Shown here: positions 11,641 through 22,506 of the stretch, piece by piece
Numbering within the stretch: the stretch's first letter is position 1
How the letters are laid out: every line of letters starts with the position of its first letter
From: Corbicula japonica
Taxonomy: Eukaryota; Mollusca; Bivalvia; Venerida; Cyrenidae
Assembly (NCBI GenBank): GCA_038501625.1
Contig: JAZAYU010000128.1
Location: 434,001-498,000, forward strand
Direction of reading: 5' to 3'
DNA length: 64,000 nt
The notes under the pieces: generated by a model
What the model saw: the letters and a program-made list of their open reading frames with translations, nothing else
The model's database searches: none
What the model was told of the DNA's origin: nothing
Made by a program: the position numbers and the translations under genes

Positions 11641-13170
11641 AACATAAAAACTAATATGAACTATAGGTGCTACCTATTTAACGGGGAAAGCCAAAGAACT
11701 GCTAAGACAGCGTTGTCCGACCAGCAGGAACCGTGTATTATCAGCTTACTTGTTAAAATCAATAATGATTGGAAACAATATGTTTTGCTGAATCACCTAA
11801 AAGGTGTTATAAAACTATATGGGCAACCGTAAATTCACAAAAAATAATGTTTCAAACCTTATTTGCACCTGTTTTGGGTACATCAAATATGACAGCTTAC
11901 CACAGATAGCTATGAAGTTACAGAGCATTTCTGTTATGTGCATAGCAGTAAACAAACTGTTTACAAAATTAGGACACTCCTGAAAACTGGTCGGTTCACA
12001 TGTGATTGGGTTGTAGACATAGGAATTGAATAATACCTTTCTTATATTGATATTCGGTTATTGGGCAAAACTACTGGTAAGGTTTTAAATAGTATTCGAA
12101 CATGGTTGCCTCTGAAGCTCCATTGAAGCGTCGGCATGGTAAACCAGAGGTTAGAGTTCCAAGTCTTGCTCAATACAGCAATAATTAAAGAATTAAAATT
12201 ATTTTAAGGTAAAGATAATAATTGCATTATTGTGCAATATATCCACAAATACAATGATGATGCTGTGACAGATTTATGATTTTTATCAAGATTTTCTTGA
12301 GTGCTTTACATGGGATCATATTGAGATTTTCAAGTCATAATAATTGCATTAAAAAACGTCACTACTTCAATGTTAACGTCTGTCAGTCAACACCATTAAG
12401 ATCTTAACACTTCCCTCTGCTGAGAAGAGCCAAATAAACTGGCTCTTGTTGAAAATTCATGTAGAATTCTTTCTTAAGGCTACTGTACTTGCAAGGTACC
12501 TCTTCTTGCGATTCAGTTGATATTCATATCCAAATTACAACTTTTAGGAAGACCAGTAGGTGCGAAATTTGTGTTAAACAGTTTCAGATTGATATCCAAA
12601 TCACACTTAATGTTTCTTTGGTGTGAAATTTATAATCCTGGCTGATAACAGCCACTGCGTAATCTTTTGTCACTATATTATAGCTATGTTTGTGACAGTT
12701 TGCTACTTGAATTTAATTGTAATTAAATTTAATTCACAATTATTTTGCCTTTTTAAAATTTTCATAAATTGATTACAATTAAAACAACTGAATATTTTTC
12801 AGTTATTAATGATATTCAATTAATTAAAAAAATTGTGATTAATTATAGTTAATTACATTAAGACTGTATTTTGACCCATGTTTGCCAAATACATGGGAGT
12901 TTTTTTATTTATTAAATCTAGGACAGGACTTCTAACATATTGACTGACAGTTTTGTATAAATTATGTGCACTTTATATAAAAATAGATAATCATGACATT
13001 CCACTAAATGCTGTTGGACTGATGTAGATTTACAGTGGCATTAAGCGAACAGTTAGACAAATTGATTTTCAATAATTATATACCATTTTATTATTGAAGA
13101 TTACATGAGACATTTTAAAAGTTCTGAATCTCCTTAAAATATTAATCACGGTACATGTCTTACATTTTGT

Positions 13171-13211
13171 AGACTCTCGTCTTTTATTTTTTATTAACTC
13201 TGCGAGAGTCT
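13171..13211. repeat. Short hairpin with 10-bp stem
   Basis: 'agactctcgt' and 'gcgagagtct' form a stem around a 21-base AT-rich loop. About 100 bp downstream, 'aatatggcgcc' resembles a YY1-type site. Confidence 0.5.
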
Positions 13212-13429
13212 AACATTTGGACCGCGATCTGTGTTTTAAACATTGACGTAACGTTCGTACTCCGTTCTTTAGCGATACCGGAAGTATCCCGAAGTTCAAT
13301 ATTCAATATGGCGCCATGAAGTTGGAACCGAAAAAATTGTCGGACGGGTATATATTTTCATTTTTGAAATTGATCATTTTCAATAATTACACGCTGCATA
13401 CACATTATCCATAGGCGGGCAAAGCCCGT

Positions 13430-13450
13430 AAAGCGCCCTTCGGGCGCTTT
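13430..13450. repeat. GC-rich palindrome
   Basis: 'aaagcgccc' and 'gggcgcttt' form a perfect 9-bp stem over 'ttc'. It stands out in very AT-rich DNA and lies next to the right terminal repeat of the candidate transposon. Confidence 0.7.
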
Positions 13451-13741
13451 GCTTGGCTTTCCCCGTATTATCTGTTTGTCTGTCAATATCTGAATTAATA
13501 TTTACTGAAAAAGTTCTTCTATTATCTGTTGATTTTATAGTTTAATTACATTAAAAAAAAAATCAGCAGCTACACCTCTTAGTTAAGACAATATAGCAGT
13601 CTTGATGGTTTATAGGATGAGATTGGAAGATACCCAGTGAAACTTAAACGTAAGATTATATTTGTATACTTCATATTCAAACGTAAGATTATATTTGTAT
13701 ACTTCATATTCAGTTTTAGAAATATCACCAAGAAAACTTGT

Positions 13742-13995
13742 ACTTATGTGTTTTAAATAGCCGGACGGGCAAGTGTGAGTTTGATGGGCCCTATAACCCG
13801 GTTTAAACCCCCGGCGACAAAATTGATTTGCCACTAACCGCTCCGTAGCAGTCACCCCCAAGATTCACTTTTTCGTTAATTGTTTGTGGTGTCTTATTTG
13901 AAATAGATATTCTTATAAACAGCTGCTCTCCTTTCCTCTACTTTTTGACTTCAAGGCTGTGTTTTCTGAGTGTGGCGATTCCTGATACGAATATT
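13742..13995 (+). mobile_element. PLE 3' end fragment
   Basis: Homologous to 11150-11386: 'gggcaagtgtgag', 'ttgatttgccac', then 'gtggcgattcctgata'. Only the last ~250 bp of the element remain. The upstream neighbour (13640-13710) holds a ~36-bp direct repeat, 'cgtaagattatatttgtata' plus flank, two copies. Confidence 0.65.
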
Positions 13996-14503
13996 CCTGA
14001 TTTCACATTTTTATTATACTGCAAAAAAATTTGCTTGAATTTGATTGGATAATTTGCCGTTGATGTATATCCGTATTTACGGATAGGCCGTAGATATGAA
14101 CGCACGTGCCTAAATTTCCCTCTCTGGCCTCTCATCTTTTCTTTTCGTCCGCCATTTTCTTTTGAATTTCCGTAAAAATGCATAATTTGAAGCCGATCTT
14201 GTAAATTATAAAGCGGTATGCTTAGGGATTACTAAAATTGTTACAGAAAATATTTGTGTTATGTTTTTAACGTTTAAAATGATCAGATTATTCTCAAATT
14301 TTGTAAATAAATATCAAACCGATATTCCATTCAATTTCTATGGTAGTGACGTCATGCAGGTAAATTAATGACGTCAGACATGTAATTATTGAGGTTCTCA
14401 GCGGGGAATTAAGCCGTTCGGCATTAAATATGCGAAATAAATGAAAAATGGATGTTTTCTAATTATTTTTGTCTGAAAAAGTCTTTGCAGTATAATAAAA
14501 CAA
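13996..14503. other. Intergenic DNA
   Basis: No coding or repeat call beyond short AT-rich stretches. 'gacgtca'-type CRE-like words occur near 14347 and 14370 but have no gene context. Confidence 0.4.
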
Positions 14504-14639
14504 TTATTTGGTTCCTTGAAAGGGTATGTGAGGATATATTGCCGGTCTGGGTGTCATATTATCCCTCGCCTGCGGCTCGGGTAATATGACACCCAGACCG
14601 GCAATATATCCTCACATTCCCTGTCAAGAAACCAAATAA
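14504..14639. mobile_element. Foldback hairpin element, about 63-bp arms
   Basis: 'ttatttggttccttgaaag' through 'tattatccctcg' is mirrored by the reverse complement ending 'caagaaaccaaataa'. The inner ~37 bp pair almost perfectly (one indel) around a 'cctgcggct' loop. Typical of a foldback or MITE-like element; transcription would give a long hairpin RNA. Confidence 0.75.
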
Positions 14640-15010
14640 CTATATAATATGAATGGAAACACCTACTGTAAGTAAAATAATTTGTAGAATGTTAAAACAA
14701 TACAATGTACCAGGTATAGAGGAAGTAACTTGACATTCCATATAAAACATCCTAATTTATATAAGTATGTAAATTATATGGAATGAACAAACTCAAACAT
14801 TATTAAATTAAAACACATGACACTGTCAGCACAAAGTATGTACATTACCATTACATAGTTTTCCGTATTTGTGAAATAAACGTTACACCGTGTATATTTC
14901 GTACTATTTTGGTCTGACCAGTACATATTTTTCACTATTTTTTTTAAACAAAACAAGAATGCACAGTCACATGTCACACTTTCATTAAAACTATCCCGAG
15001 AGATTTGAAT
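14640..15010. other. Intergenic DNA
   Basis: AT-rich; an open frame on the minus strand (14774-14977) has no recognisable content. Confidence 0.4.
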
Positions 15011-15260
15011 AGATAAACAACGTTGATAGCCACCAAAACGACTAATATCAAATATTGCAGGTTCGTAATTCGCAGTTTTATTGAATCTGTTTATGAGCAG
15101 TAATGGAATTGATATTACTGTTCACACCGCCTAGTCGTGGGTTGAGCGCTCGTTCTTATCGGCCTCCAAAAGGAAATATATTTGAGTACAGCACTGATTG
15201 AATGTACAGGGAGACTTTTCACGACCTCAACACGACACACACAATTCGAATATGATATTT
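15010..15260 (+). repeat. Interspersed repeat family R, copy 1
   Basis: Contains 'gccaccaaaacgac', 'atattgcaggttcg', 'gagcagtaatgg' and 'caccgcctagtcgtgggt', then 'attgaatgtacagggaga'. The same words recur in the same order near 17.9, 18.1, 41.5 and 63.2 kb. Origin unknown; possibly a degenerate SINE or DNA element. Confidence 0.5.
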
Positions 15261-15444
15261 ACCTACGCATTTAAAAACAATACAATATATGGGATCTGTG
15301 TGATATTGAGCATACCTAATATTTTAATTGATTTTATTTTTTCTACGAACATATCAGTCAGTAAATAATATTTAATATCAAAAAATCGTCAATAAAAATG
15401 AAAAAAGACAAATTAAAGCTAAATATTCTCGTAATCATAAACCA

Positions 15445-15524
15445 TCACCGACAACTTCGCCATGCAATCCATTCGATTACTGCTGTGCCATGCATTTCAA
15501 CCTGAAACAGAATCAAAATGCCAG
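15445..15524 (-). CDS. Possible terminal exon of the Ly6-like gene
   Basis: After acceptor 'attcag' a frame in the required phase 1 reads AGILILFQVEMHGTAVIEW and ends at TGA (15445-15447). A second acceptor 23 bases in ('gtttcag') would give an immediate stop. Alternatively the coding region may run on past 16151 to a nearby stop. Weak. Confidence 0.25.
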
Positions 15525-16150
15525 CTGAATTACATTAAAAGTTTGTGCAAAATGAAAGCAATATAACTCTTTAAATAATATCAACACAATAAGCAAAGAC
15601 ATGTTTGCAATAAACAAATTAGAAAAATATCAAAAGAAAATGTGTGATATGATTATTACTTTTTTTATCCCTTAGTTAGGTCAGCTGAAAGAAATCTGTA
15701 TTCGTTTGTTTTAAAGGCGCTAACGTTCAAACTATTATGAAGATGTGTTACTTAAAATTTCTTGAAACGCAACATCGTGTTATTTGTTAAAATATTTAAA
15801 CAGCGATAGGAAAGGTTGGGTTCCTGCTGTAGTTTAATTGATTGGCTACTAGTGTTTACTTTTAGCTCCGCAAAAGTTTGTACATACGTGTTTGATGTTT
15901 TAAAAACTTACGTCGTTCAATGTAAACTAGAAGGAAACATAACAAAATATTAGTAAAAGGTAAACGCCTCAAAGTAATATGATATTGCATGCAAATTGCA
16001 AATACCTGTATAATGACAAGGCTTATGATTAATCATAAGGACTCTCACAAATGTGCCACCATTTCTTCACAGTTTCATACGCTTTTGTTTAGGACTTGAA
16101 GAAAATAAAACTAACCAAATTACAACGTGTATCGTATTTGATATATCTAC

Positions 16151-16685
16151 CTATAATTTGCTCAGAAAAGTGTACAGTACAGTTCATATTACAGAAGTCG
16201 GTGTAGCAGCATGCCGAACACACTGGCGCATGTCGTGCATCTACTTCGTTTCTTTTAGTCCTGCACATCTAGGAAAGTACAAGTTAGATAGTTTGTAAAT
16301 ATATACATCTTTGACCGACTTATAAAGCATTTCAAACTTTAAAATAATATCTTAAGTGAAAAAAACAGCTTATGCCTGGCGAATTCATTTGTCAAAAATA
16401 CAAAACAAGATAAAGAAGAATAACGTACAAACAGGCCATATTTTCAGTATAATTAAAACTTAAGCAAAATTTTGGAGGATGCAAATAAACAAAAACACAA
16501 ATACATGATCGAATAATGTGTGTATACTGAGTTAACATATTGATATATAAAATTTGTCCTGGCATAATATTTATCTCATTAAATTACCCCATTTGCAAAC
16601 TGTCATACATGTATACCTGGTAGTCTGCACATCCCATTACTTTGTGGTAGTCATTTCCCCAAGCGTACTGTTCTATTTTGCACAC
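16151..16685 (-). CDS. Ly6/uPAR-like (three-finger) protein gene, partial
   Basis: Two exons on the minus strand. Exon 16685-16617 (phase 0-0, acceptor 'tttgtttaag', donor 'gtatac') encodes VCKIEQYAWGNDYHKVMGC then ADYQ. Exon 16268-16151 (acceptor 'ctttcctag', donor 'gtagat', phase 0-1) encodes MCRTKRNEVDARHAPVC then SACCYTDFCNMNC. The ending C-x2-CC-x3-F-C-N matches the CC-x-x-D-x-C-N signature closing Ly6/uPAR domains, and GC-x4-MC fits the preceding cysteine pair. Family members are small secreted or GPI-anchored surface proteins. The exon with signal peptide and first cysteines was not found; it should lie above 16.7 kb, perhaps beyond the PLE fragment. The 3' end is also uncertain. Confidence 0.62.
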
Positions 16686-17337
16686 CTTAAACAAAAAAAG
16701 TAATATTCAATCGAATGCATTTTAACATATATATTATTAACAACAATTGTTTTGATTATTAAAGCAATTTTCATTATAAATGTTATTAGTTTACATTAGT
16801 TACTAATGAGAGTTATATCGCCGATACACAAATTTATTTCAAAAATACAGCTGATGTTTGAAATCACTGCTACAACATGTACAACAAGATATCCCTCAAC
16901 TACGGCCGTTTTCTGTTGGTTATCACGCGTATTTCGAGCTTTTGATGAGAATATTTGACATTTACTATTAGATCAATACCTATTATGTTGAACCAAATAA
17001 TGTTAGATTGGAACCCTTCTTATTGTAGGAAAAAAACAGCCTCTCGAACTGGGGTTGGATCTGGAGCATGACCATTATTCAATTACATTCATAGGATATG
17101 CTTTTTAACGATTTTATGCGATTTTGACGGCATATTTTCGCATATTTTGATAGAATGGAAATAACATCAGTGACTTGACACCATTTTTACAAGGAAACAA
17201 GGGCGTATTAGTAAGGGTTGGCAGGGGGTGGGGCGGCTGGTCAAGCGCAAGTGGATTAACCCATCTATAGTTGACGGCTTTGTTAACCTCTCTGTTTGTA
17301 TGACGGTTAAAAGTTAATAAAGCTTTCAAGGGAAAAT
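16686..17337. other. Intronic or upstream DNA of the Ly6-like gene
   Basis: Expected to hold the upstream intron or promoter of the minus-strand gene. No first exon could be supported here. Confidence 0.4.
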
Positions 17338-17785
17338 ATAGAAACTCGATCTGTTTCTTTTATACCTGTCATCGTGTTTTGGTTGATTTGACTCTAGGTG
17401 CTCAGGTCGGTCTCGATAAGGTCCTTGAGTACCCACCTTTCTTGCTTGACAATGACATTAGCTTGCTTTTTTTATTTATGTGGTTTTGCGTCAAATATCG
17501 AGTAAAAGGTGGGTCGGAGCTAATTCAACAAGACAACTTGTACTTGTTTGTTGATCTAAGAACCTGTCTGGGACTGGATTTAACCGCCAGTGGCAAAACG
17601 TTTGGCAAGTGACTAGTCCAAGACCGTAACCTCAAGGGTTCTCATTTTCGTTATTATCACGATTATTCTTTATGAATTTGATCACAATATAAACACATGC
17701 TCTCCTTTACGTTTTGGCTGTGTTGGGAGTTTGTTTTTTCTGAGTGTGGCTGTTCCTGATTTGCAAATTTTACTAAAATTCACTT
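17338..17785 (+). mobile_element. PLE 3' end fragment
   Basis: Homologous to 10918-11386: 'ctcgat.tgtttcttttat', 'gagtaccc', 'acaagacaacttgtacttgt', 'gccagtggcaaa', 'gggttctcatttt', ending in a diverged 'gagtgtggctgttcctgat'. Clearly more diverged than the nested copy, hence older. Confidence 0.7.
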
Positions 17786-17924
17786 AAAAAATGGAAGAAA
17801 AATATAAATTCATTAGATCTACGACACCTCATAATTTTCAAAAAAAATGGTCACTATGTTAACACTGCGGTAGACTTGGTTTTTAACTTAAAATAAATGA
17901 GAATTATTATAGAATTGACGAAAA

Positions 17925-18178
17925 AGGAACTTTGAAAGCCAACGAATAAGACAAATGTCAAAATATGTCAGACTCGGTTCCACTGAGCATGTTTATGAGA
18001 GGTAACGGAAATGCATATCAATGCCGCCCAGTGTAAAAGATAAATTCACTCATTCAATGTACTGGGAGATTTTAAACGGCCGCCACACGGCACAATTTGA
18101 AAGCCAACAAACACGACACATATCAAAATATTACAGGCTCGAATCGAAAGAGCCTGTTAATAAAACATTCAAACTGTT
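17925..18178 (+). repeat. Interspersed repeat family R, two adjacent copies
   Basis: 'tttgaaagccaacgaat' with 'cagactcggttccactgagc' is followed about 160 bp later by 'tttgaaagccaacaaacac' and 'caggctcgaatcgaaagagc'. Same family as 15.0, 41.5 and 63.2 kb. A small open frame (18021-18251) overlaps it by chance. Confidence 0.5.
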
Positions 18179-18693
18179 GTCAAAGTATCTAGTTTTTAAT
18201 CACGGTCACCTTTATGTACCGCCTTTAAGAAAATCTAGAAGGGTGTGTTAGAATTAATTTTGGCATCAAGTTAACAACAAGTTCTGTGGTGTTACAGGAA
18301 TTATGGTGATTATCGAACTTACCTGGATATTGTAGTTGATTTTAAACTTGATCATAAAATAAAAACTCTAGCTACCGATTTAACAACAATATTAACAAAT
18401 AGTTGTTTGTTTTCAAATACCTACAAAGAAAATCAATATTCAGCATCATCTACAACGATCCAAACGAGTAACGATTGTGGTATTTAACGGTAATATATTT
18501 TTGGATATAACAATTATTAAAACAATTGTTAAGCCAGCAAACAATTATAAATTTGAAAACGATAATTACAAATAAAAATAACATTACCAACAGCTTCCAA
18601 TTGTGTTTGATCATTTCCATGTGATCAAGTTGTAAGTTTCTACAACTTTTTCAGGTTTTTTTTTATTTCAACAAAGTTTCAAGAAATAGCGTC

Positions 18694-19265
18694 TTTAACA
18701 AATATTTGTTAAAGCTTTTACTAAATAACTGCATACACTATGTCACTATTTCACTTGATCATCGGAGTTTAACAAATCTTTGTTAAACTATTCCCATCAC
18801 TTGACAGAGATGTGGAAAGAAAATCGGCCGAATCGTTAACAATAATTTGTTAACATCTCTGGTTGCTGTTACTGAATCTGCCGTCAGTCAAAGGAGTTTA
18901 ACAAATCTTTGTTAAAGCGTATACTATTCTCGGCACTTGAGAGAGCTGTGGGAAGAAAATCGGCCGAGCTGTTAACAATAATTTGTTAACATCTCTGTCC
19001 GCTGTTGCTGAATCTACCATCAGTAATAGGAGTTTAACAAATCTTTGTTAAAGCGTGAACTTTTCTCCTTGACAAAGATGCAGAAAGAAAATAGGCCGAA
19101 TTGTTAACAATAATTTGTTAACATCTCTGTTCGCTGTTACTGAATCTACCGCCAGTCAGATTTCGGAACATAACAAATATTTGTTAATGATTATATGAGA
19201 TTCCTAAGGTGGCAAAAATATTCAATGGTTATCGGCTGGATATCAATGTTTTAACAATATTTGTT
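18694..19265. repeat. Array of TTAACAAAT-type palindromes (copy A)
   Basis: About 132-bp units (best copies begin near 18767, 18897 and 19032) each contain 'tttaacaaatctttgttaaa' and, 60-70 bp later, 'gttaacaataatttgttaac'. Flanking half-units near 18694, 19170 and 19250 carry 'aacaaatatttgtt' variants. Spacer text ('gaaaatcggccga', 'catctctgttcgctgtt') is also repeated. The array recurs at 47200-47770. Confidence 0.85.
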
Positions 19266-19344
19266 TATATGTTTAATCTTTAAAATTATCAGTCTGATTT
19301 CAAAATCTTTTATATAAAAAATAAATATATCATGTAGTTTTTAG

Positions 19345-22229
19345 TTTTAAAAGATGGCGAATGAACATCAAAGTTAAGCATATATCCCGTCAACATATTT
19401 GTCAAAAAAACTAAAATTCTGAGTGAATAAATATTATAAAAAAAACTATTATAGCATTTATAGAAACCAATATTAATTTTACCGGTTTTAAGCCTTCGCA
19501 AATATACTGTGATCAATATGTTTTTGCTGATGATCATACATATTCAAGAAAGATATAATATAAATAACATTTTTCGCTTATCAAACTCCGGACCATATCA
19601 TTTATTGTATCATACATGTATCTTAATCAAATCAAGTCCCCAAAATAAAATTAGCTAGTAAAATAGTATATTAATTTTTATTAACAACATTTTATTCATT
19701 ACTTGTCAAATAATTATTTTACTTACAATTTAAAAAAAGAACAACTATAAACTGCGCTACAAAGATAATCAAGATTCATATTTACAAACAAGATGATAAT
19801 TATAATATAAACAGTTTCAGAAAGTAAAACATTACCATACTAAGAACAATTTTAAGCAGTAATTCTAATGTGAACGTAACAGAAAGAAAAGTATTATTTC
19901 AAACATGATTAATTTACACTAGTCATGTCCATACGGATATATACAGATCAAAAGCCCACAGGATAGTGAAAAGTAGGGTGACATTATTTGCAATATCTTG
20001 AGAGTGTGTTGACCGAAAACAATTCAAATCTGCCAAGGCACTCTAAAGGTTAAAATGCCTGTTGTTGCGTATCAAATGTCTCAAATTGGAATTGCGTAAC
20101 GAGGTCTCTCGTGGAAAGCGTGAAACGGGAAAACTAGAATTATCTGCAATATTTTCCGAGCGTTTCTTTATCCACTGACCATATATTAGCATTTTTATAG
20201 TTAAAAACATAACTAGTGTCAAAATAAGTTATTAGATTGTTGCACTTAAAATAATGATGGTTATTTCACTGGAAGATTTACACAATCGTTGTTATTTTAT
20301 AAGTACACGTATTCATATTATATTCATTTTGATTTTCAAAATAGGAAAAGAGTAATGGACGACATGTTGCTTTAAATTTTTTTTTCAATATGCCATAAAA
20401 ACAGAGCTGTGTTAGTCTTCATTGTAAATCATATTATAGTTATGATTTATCCAACTGAACCCTAAAATGTATCACACCAGAAAAAATATACGACCGTGTA
20501 TAGTCATCTCTAGTGTTACCCTTCATACAAACAACTTAATGTTGGTTATACACAATATGATTAGTGAACAATATATCTGTACAGGGCCGTCTACATCATC
20601 TATCTGTCCAGGGCCGTCTACAATCATCGTTGCACGTTCATCGATACATAAAGAATATTCTCAAAATTTCTCCTACAGCAAAATACCGTTCAATAAAATT
20701 AAGCATAGATTGCAGTCCAAAATAAAAAGGGAAAATCTTTTTTTCCCTTTTGAAATCAGTTTTGTTACAGAACGATTTTTCATAACAGACAGCTGTCTAT
20801 ATTCGACGTTTTGCTCTATAAATGCAGGGGATGTTGATCATTTTAGAAGAAATTTCTGCTGAAAATCACTTAAAGGTCCAAAATGATGAATATAGGAACA
20901 AAGGAAATTAATAATAACCCATGATTCTATATAACTTAAGCAGAAATTTCTGCTAGAAATTTCACTCTCAAAGCAGTTATATCTGTTCAAATTGGAATAT
21001 CTTCTAAACTTTATATTTCTAGCAGAAATTTCCGCTGGAAATTTTACCGAAACAAATGGTTGTGGAGAACGTGCTTTGAACTTTCCAGCAGAAATTTCTG
21101 CCGGAACATTTATCGAAATACAAGCTGCTGCAAAAAGTTTATTGCAATTTCCAGCAGAAATTTCAGCTGGAAACTTTACCGAAATGTTTGTGCAGAATCT
21201 TTTTTCAGCTAACATTTCAATTAAAAATATATATTTCATATAAATTATGGAGCAACGTCTTAAGATCATTCAAAGTTAAATAATTTCGGTCGTTCAAACA
21301 TAAATTATTAACACAACAATGTATTTGCTAAGCTTTACGTTCAATAATTGTCGATATGAAGACTCAATTCACATCTAACATAAACATATAGGCTTTGTGT
21401 TTAGTCATGAAACAGATAGGTTGAAAAAAGTTATTGCATTACTTAGCAAGCATAGCTGAAAACATCTTCGTAAAATTGTAGGTGCGAACATATCATTCAC
21501 GGACATGAAAATTAAATATGACGTTTATTGCTTTTTTGTTAGTAAAAGTATCAAATAATTAAAAAAATACAGTTAAATAAATAAATCTTAGAAATCTTCA
21601 TCATTTATCTAATCTTAATTAGGAAAAAACATAAATTTAATGTTTCATTAATTTTTTGAATAACTACAAGAATAAAAGTATGTAAAATACACGTTTGTTT
21701 ACTTAACTATATTTCCATTAATAAAGATTATGCTCATAAAACTTCTTTAGTAGACTTAAAGCCATGCGTTTACAGAATCATGTCATCCTTATAGGATTCC
21801 CAAAAGAAATTTAAAAAGGCAACGATTCACACGTTTGTCGGAATGATCCATAGATTTGTGAAGAGAACTTTTCAAAAACAAATCACAAATAATGACAGAA
21901 CTAAAATTGCATTTAAGTGTATTGGTCATCTATGTCGTCAAAAACAGGTGACGCTTTATGGTTTCTATGTATGAACACAAGTTTTTACATCATAATATCT
22001 GAGATAAATACAGAACAAAATATGTAATGTCACTCAATTAGTATTTGCTCAATATGCTGTTCATGAAACTTGTCCTCATTAGAAAATAATTGAGGGTCAT
22101 GACATATTCTTCACAAACCCATCATGCGAGAATCGAACTAACTTTTAAGCAATACCAACCCAGCTTCATTGTACCCTCAGCTTATTACATTTCTTCAAAT
22201 AGAGTTATGCAATTATATTCATTCTTCCA
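19345..22229. other. 2.9-kb segment present in copy A, absent from copy B
   Basis: In B the sequence jumps from 'gtagtttttag' directly to 'ttcgttcttccac', removing 2,885 bp with a 2-bp microhomology (tt). The part from about 20690 on is also present in the inverted copy A', so loss from B is likelier than gain in A. The segment contains the palindrome array at 20843-21213 and otherwise AT-rich DNA without genes. Confidence 0.8.
20843..21213. repeat. Array of GCAGAAATTTCTGC palindromes
   Basis: Palindromes built on 'ccagcagaaatttctgctgg' recur near 20846, 20938, 21017, 21082 and 21147, spaced about 65-80 bp. Because the unit is palindromic, both strands encode PAEISAGN-like repeats, which produces open frames on both strands (20992-21243 + and 20838-21269 -); I do not regard these as genes. 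The inner 'agaaatttct' matches a pair of heat-shock-element pentamers. An inverted diverged version lies at 38798-39130. Confidence 0.8.
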
Positions 22230-22506
22230 TTCGTTCTTCCACTTACGAAAACTGTTGAATTTCTTGTAATATTATGTCAAGTATCTATTCCACCAGTTTA
22301 ATGATGACGGTTCTTAAACTTCTAAATTTAATTTAAGTAAATAATTAGGGTATTAAGTTCTAATAAAATTGCTCCTAGTACACTGTAATCTTTTTCAATG
22401 TCTGTCGATAGTTCCTTTTGTATTCTAAAATAATTCGTTTATTGGTTGTTTCCTTTATGTCCTTTTGACCTCTGAGTTGTTTTGCTGATAGTATTCGCGC
22501 AGTTAT

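Larger units (their letters stand above)
7707..11660 (-). mobile_element. Decayed PLE with GIY-YIG before RT (Naiad-like)
   Basis: On the minus strand the order is: GIY-YIG endonuclease (about 11640-11405), linker containing LQTPYPLGLN (about 10550-10490), N-terminal RT region with YQPAGHIDTGN and SKGPKYRIPSDIDF (about 10200-9900), RT core (9750-8460), a basic C-terminal region (8460-8200), then a 3' UTR to about 7707. The linker is separated from GIY-YIG only because another PLE copy is inserted at 10566-11386. In canonical animal PLEs the endonuclease follows RT. The N-terminal position plus a linker that normally has a CxC motif is the arrangement described for the Naiad/Chlamys clade. The copy is dead: frameshifts, several stops and a stop at the catalytic YLDD. 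Its 5' end is not defined. Confidence 0.8.
11676..13470. mobile_element. Possible non-autonomous DNA transposon
   Basis: 'acggggaaagccaa' near 11679 is matched in inverted orientation by 'ttggctttccccgt' near 13453, giving 13-14 bp terminal inverted repeats around 1.8 kb of AT-rich sequence without coding frames. Just inside the right end are a GC-rich palindrome (13430-13450) and a short perfect one (13415-13428). No clear target duplication was found and the left end abuts the PLE, so the call is tentative. Confidence 0.35.

Noticed and set aside
15130..15165. tRNA gene ('ccgcctagtcgtgggttgag')
   Set aside because: No cloverleaf or A/B boxes; the word belongs to interspersed repeat family R.
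20843..21213. CRISPR array
   Set aside because: Palindromic repeats with regular spacing, but spacers are themselves similar and diverged, no cas genes, and the genome is eukaryotic.
20838..21269. Open frames on both strands with PAEISAG repeats as a protein gene
   Set aside because: Both strands are open because the DNA repeat is palindromic; no start context, splice sites or known domain.
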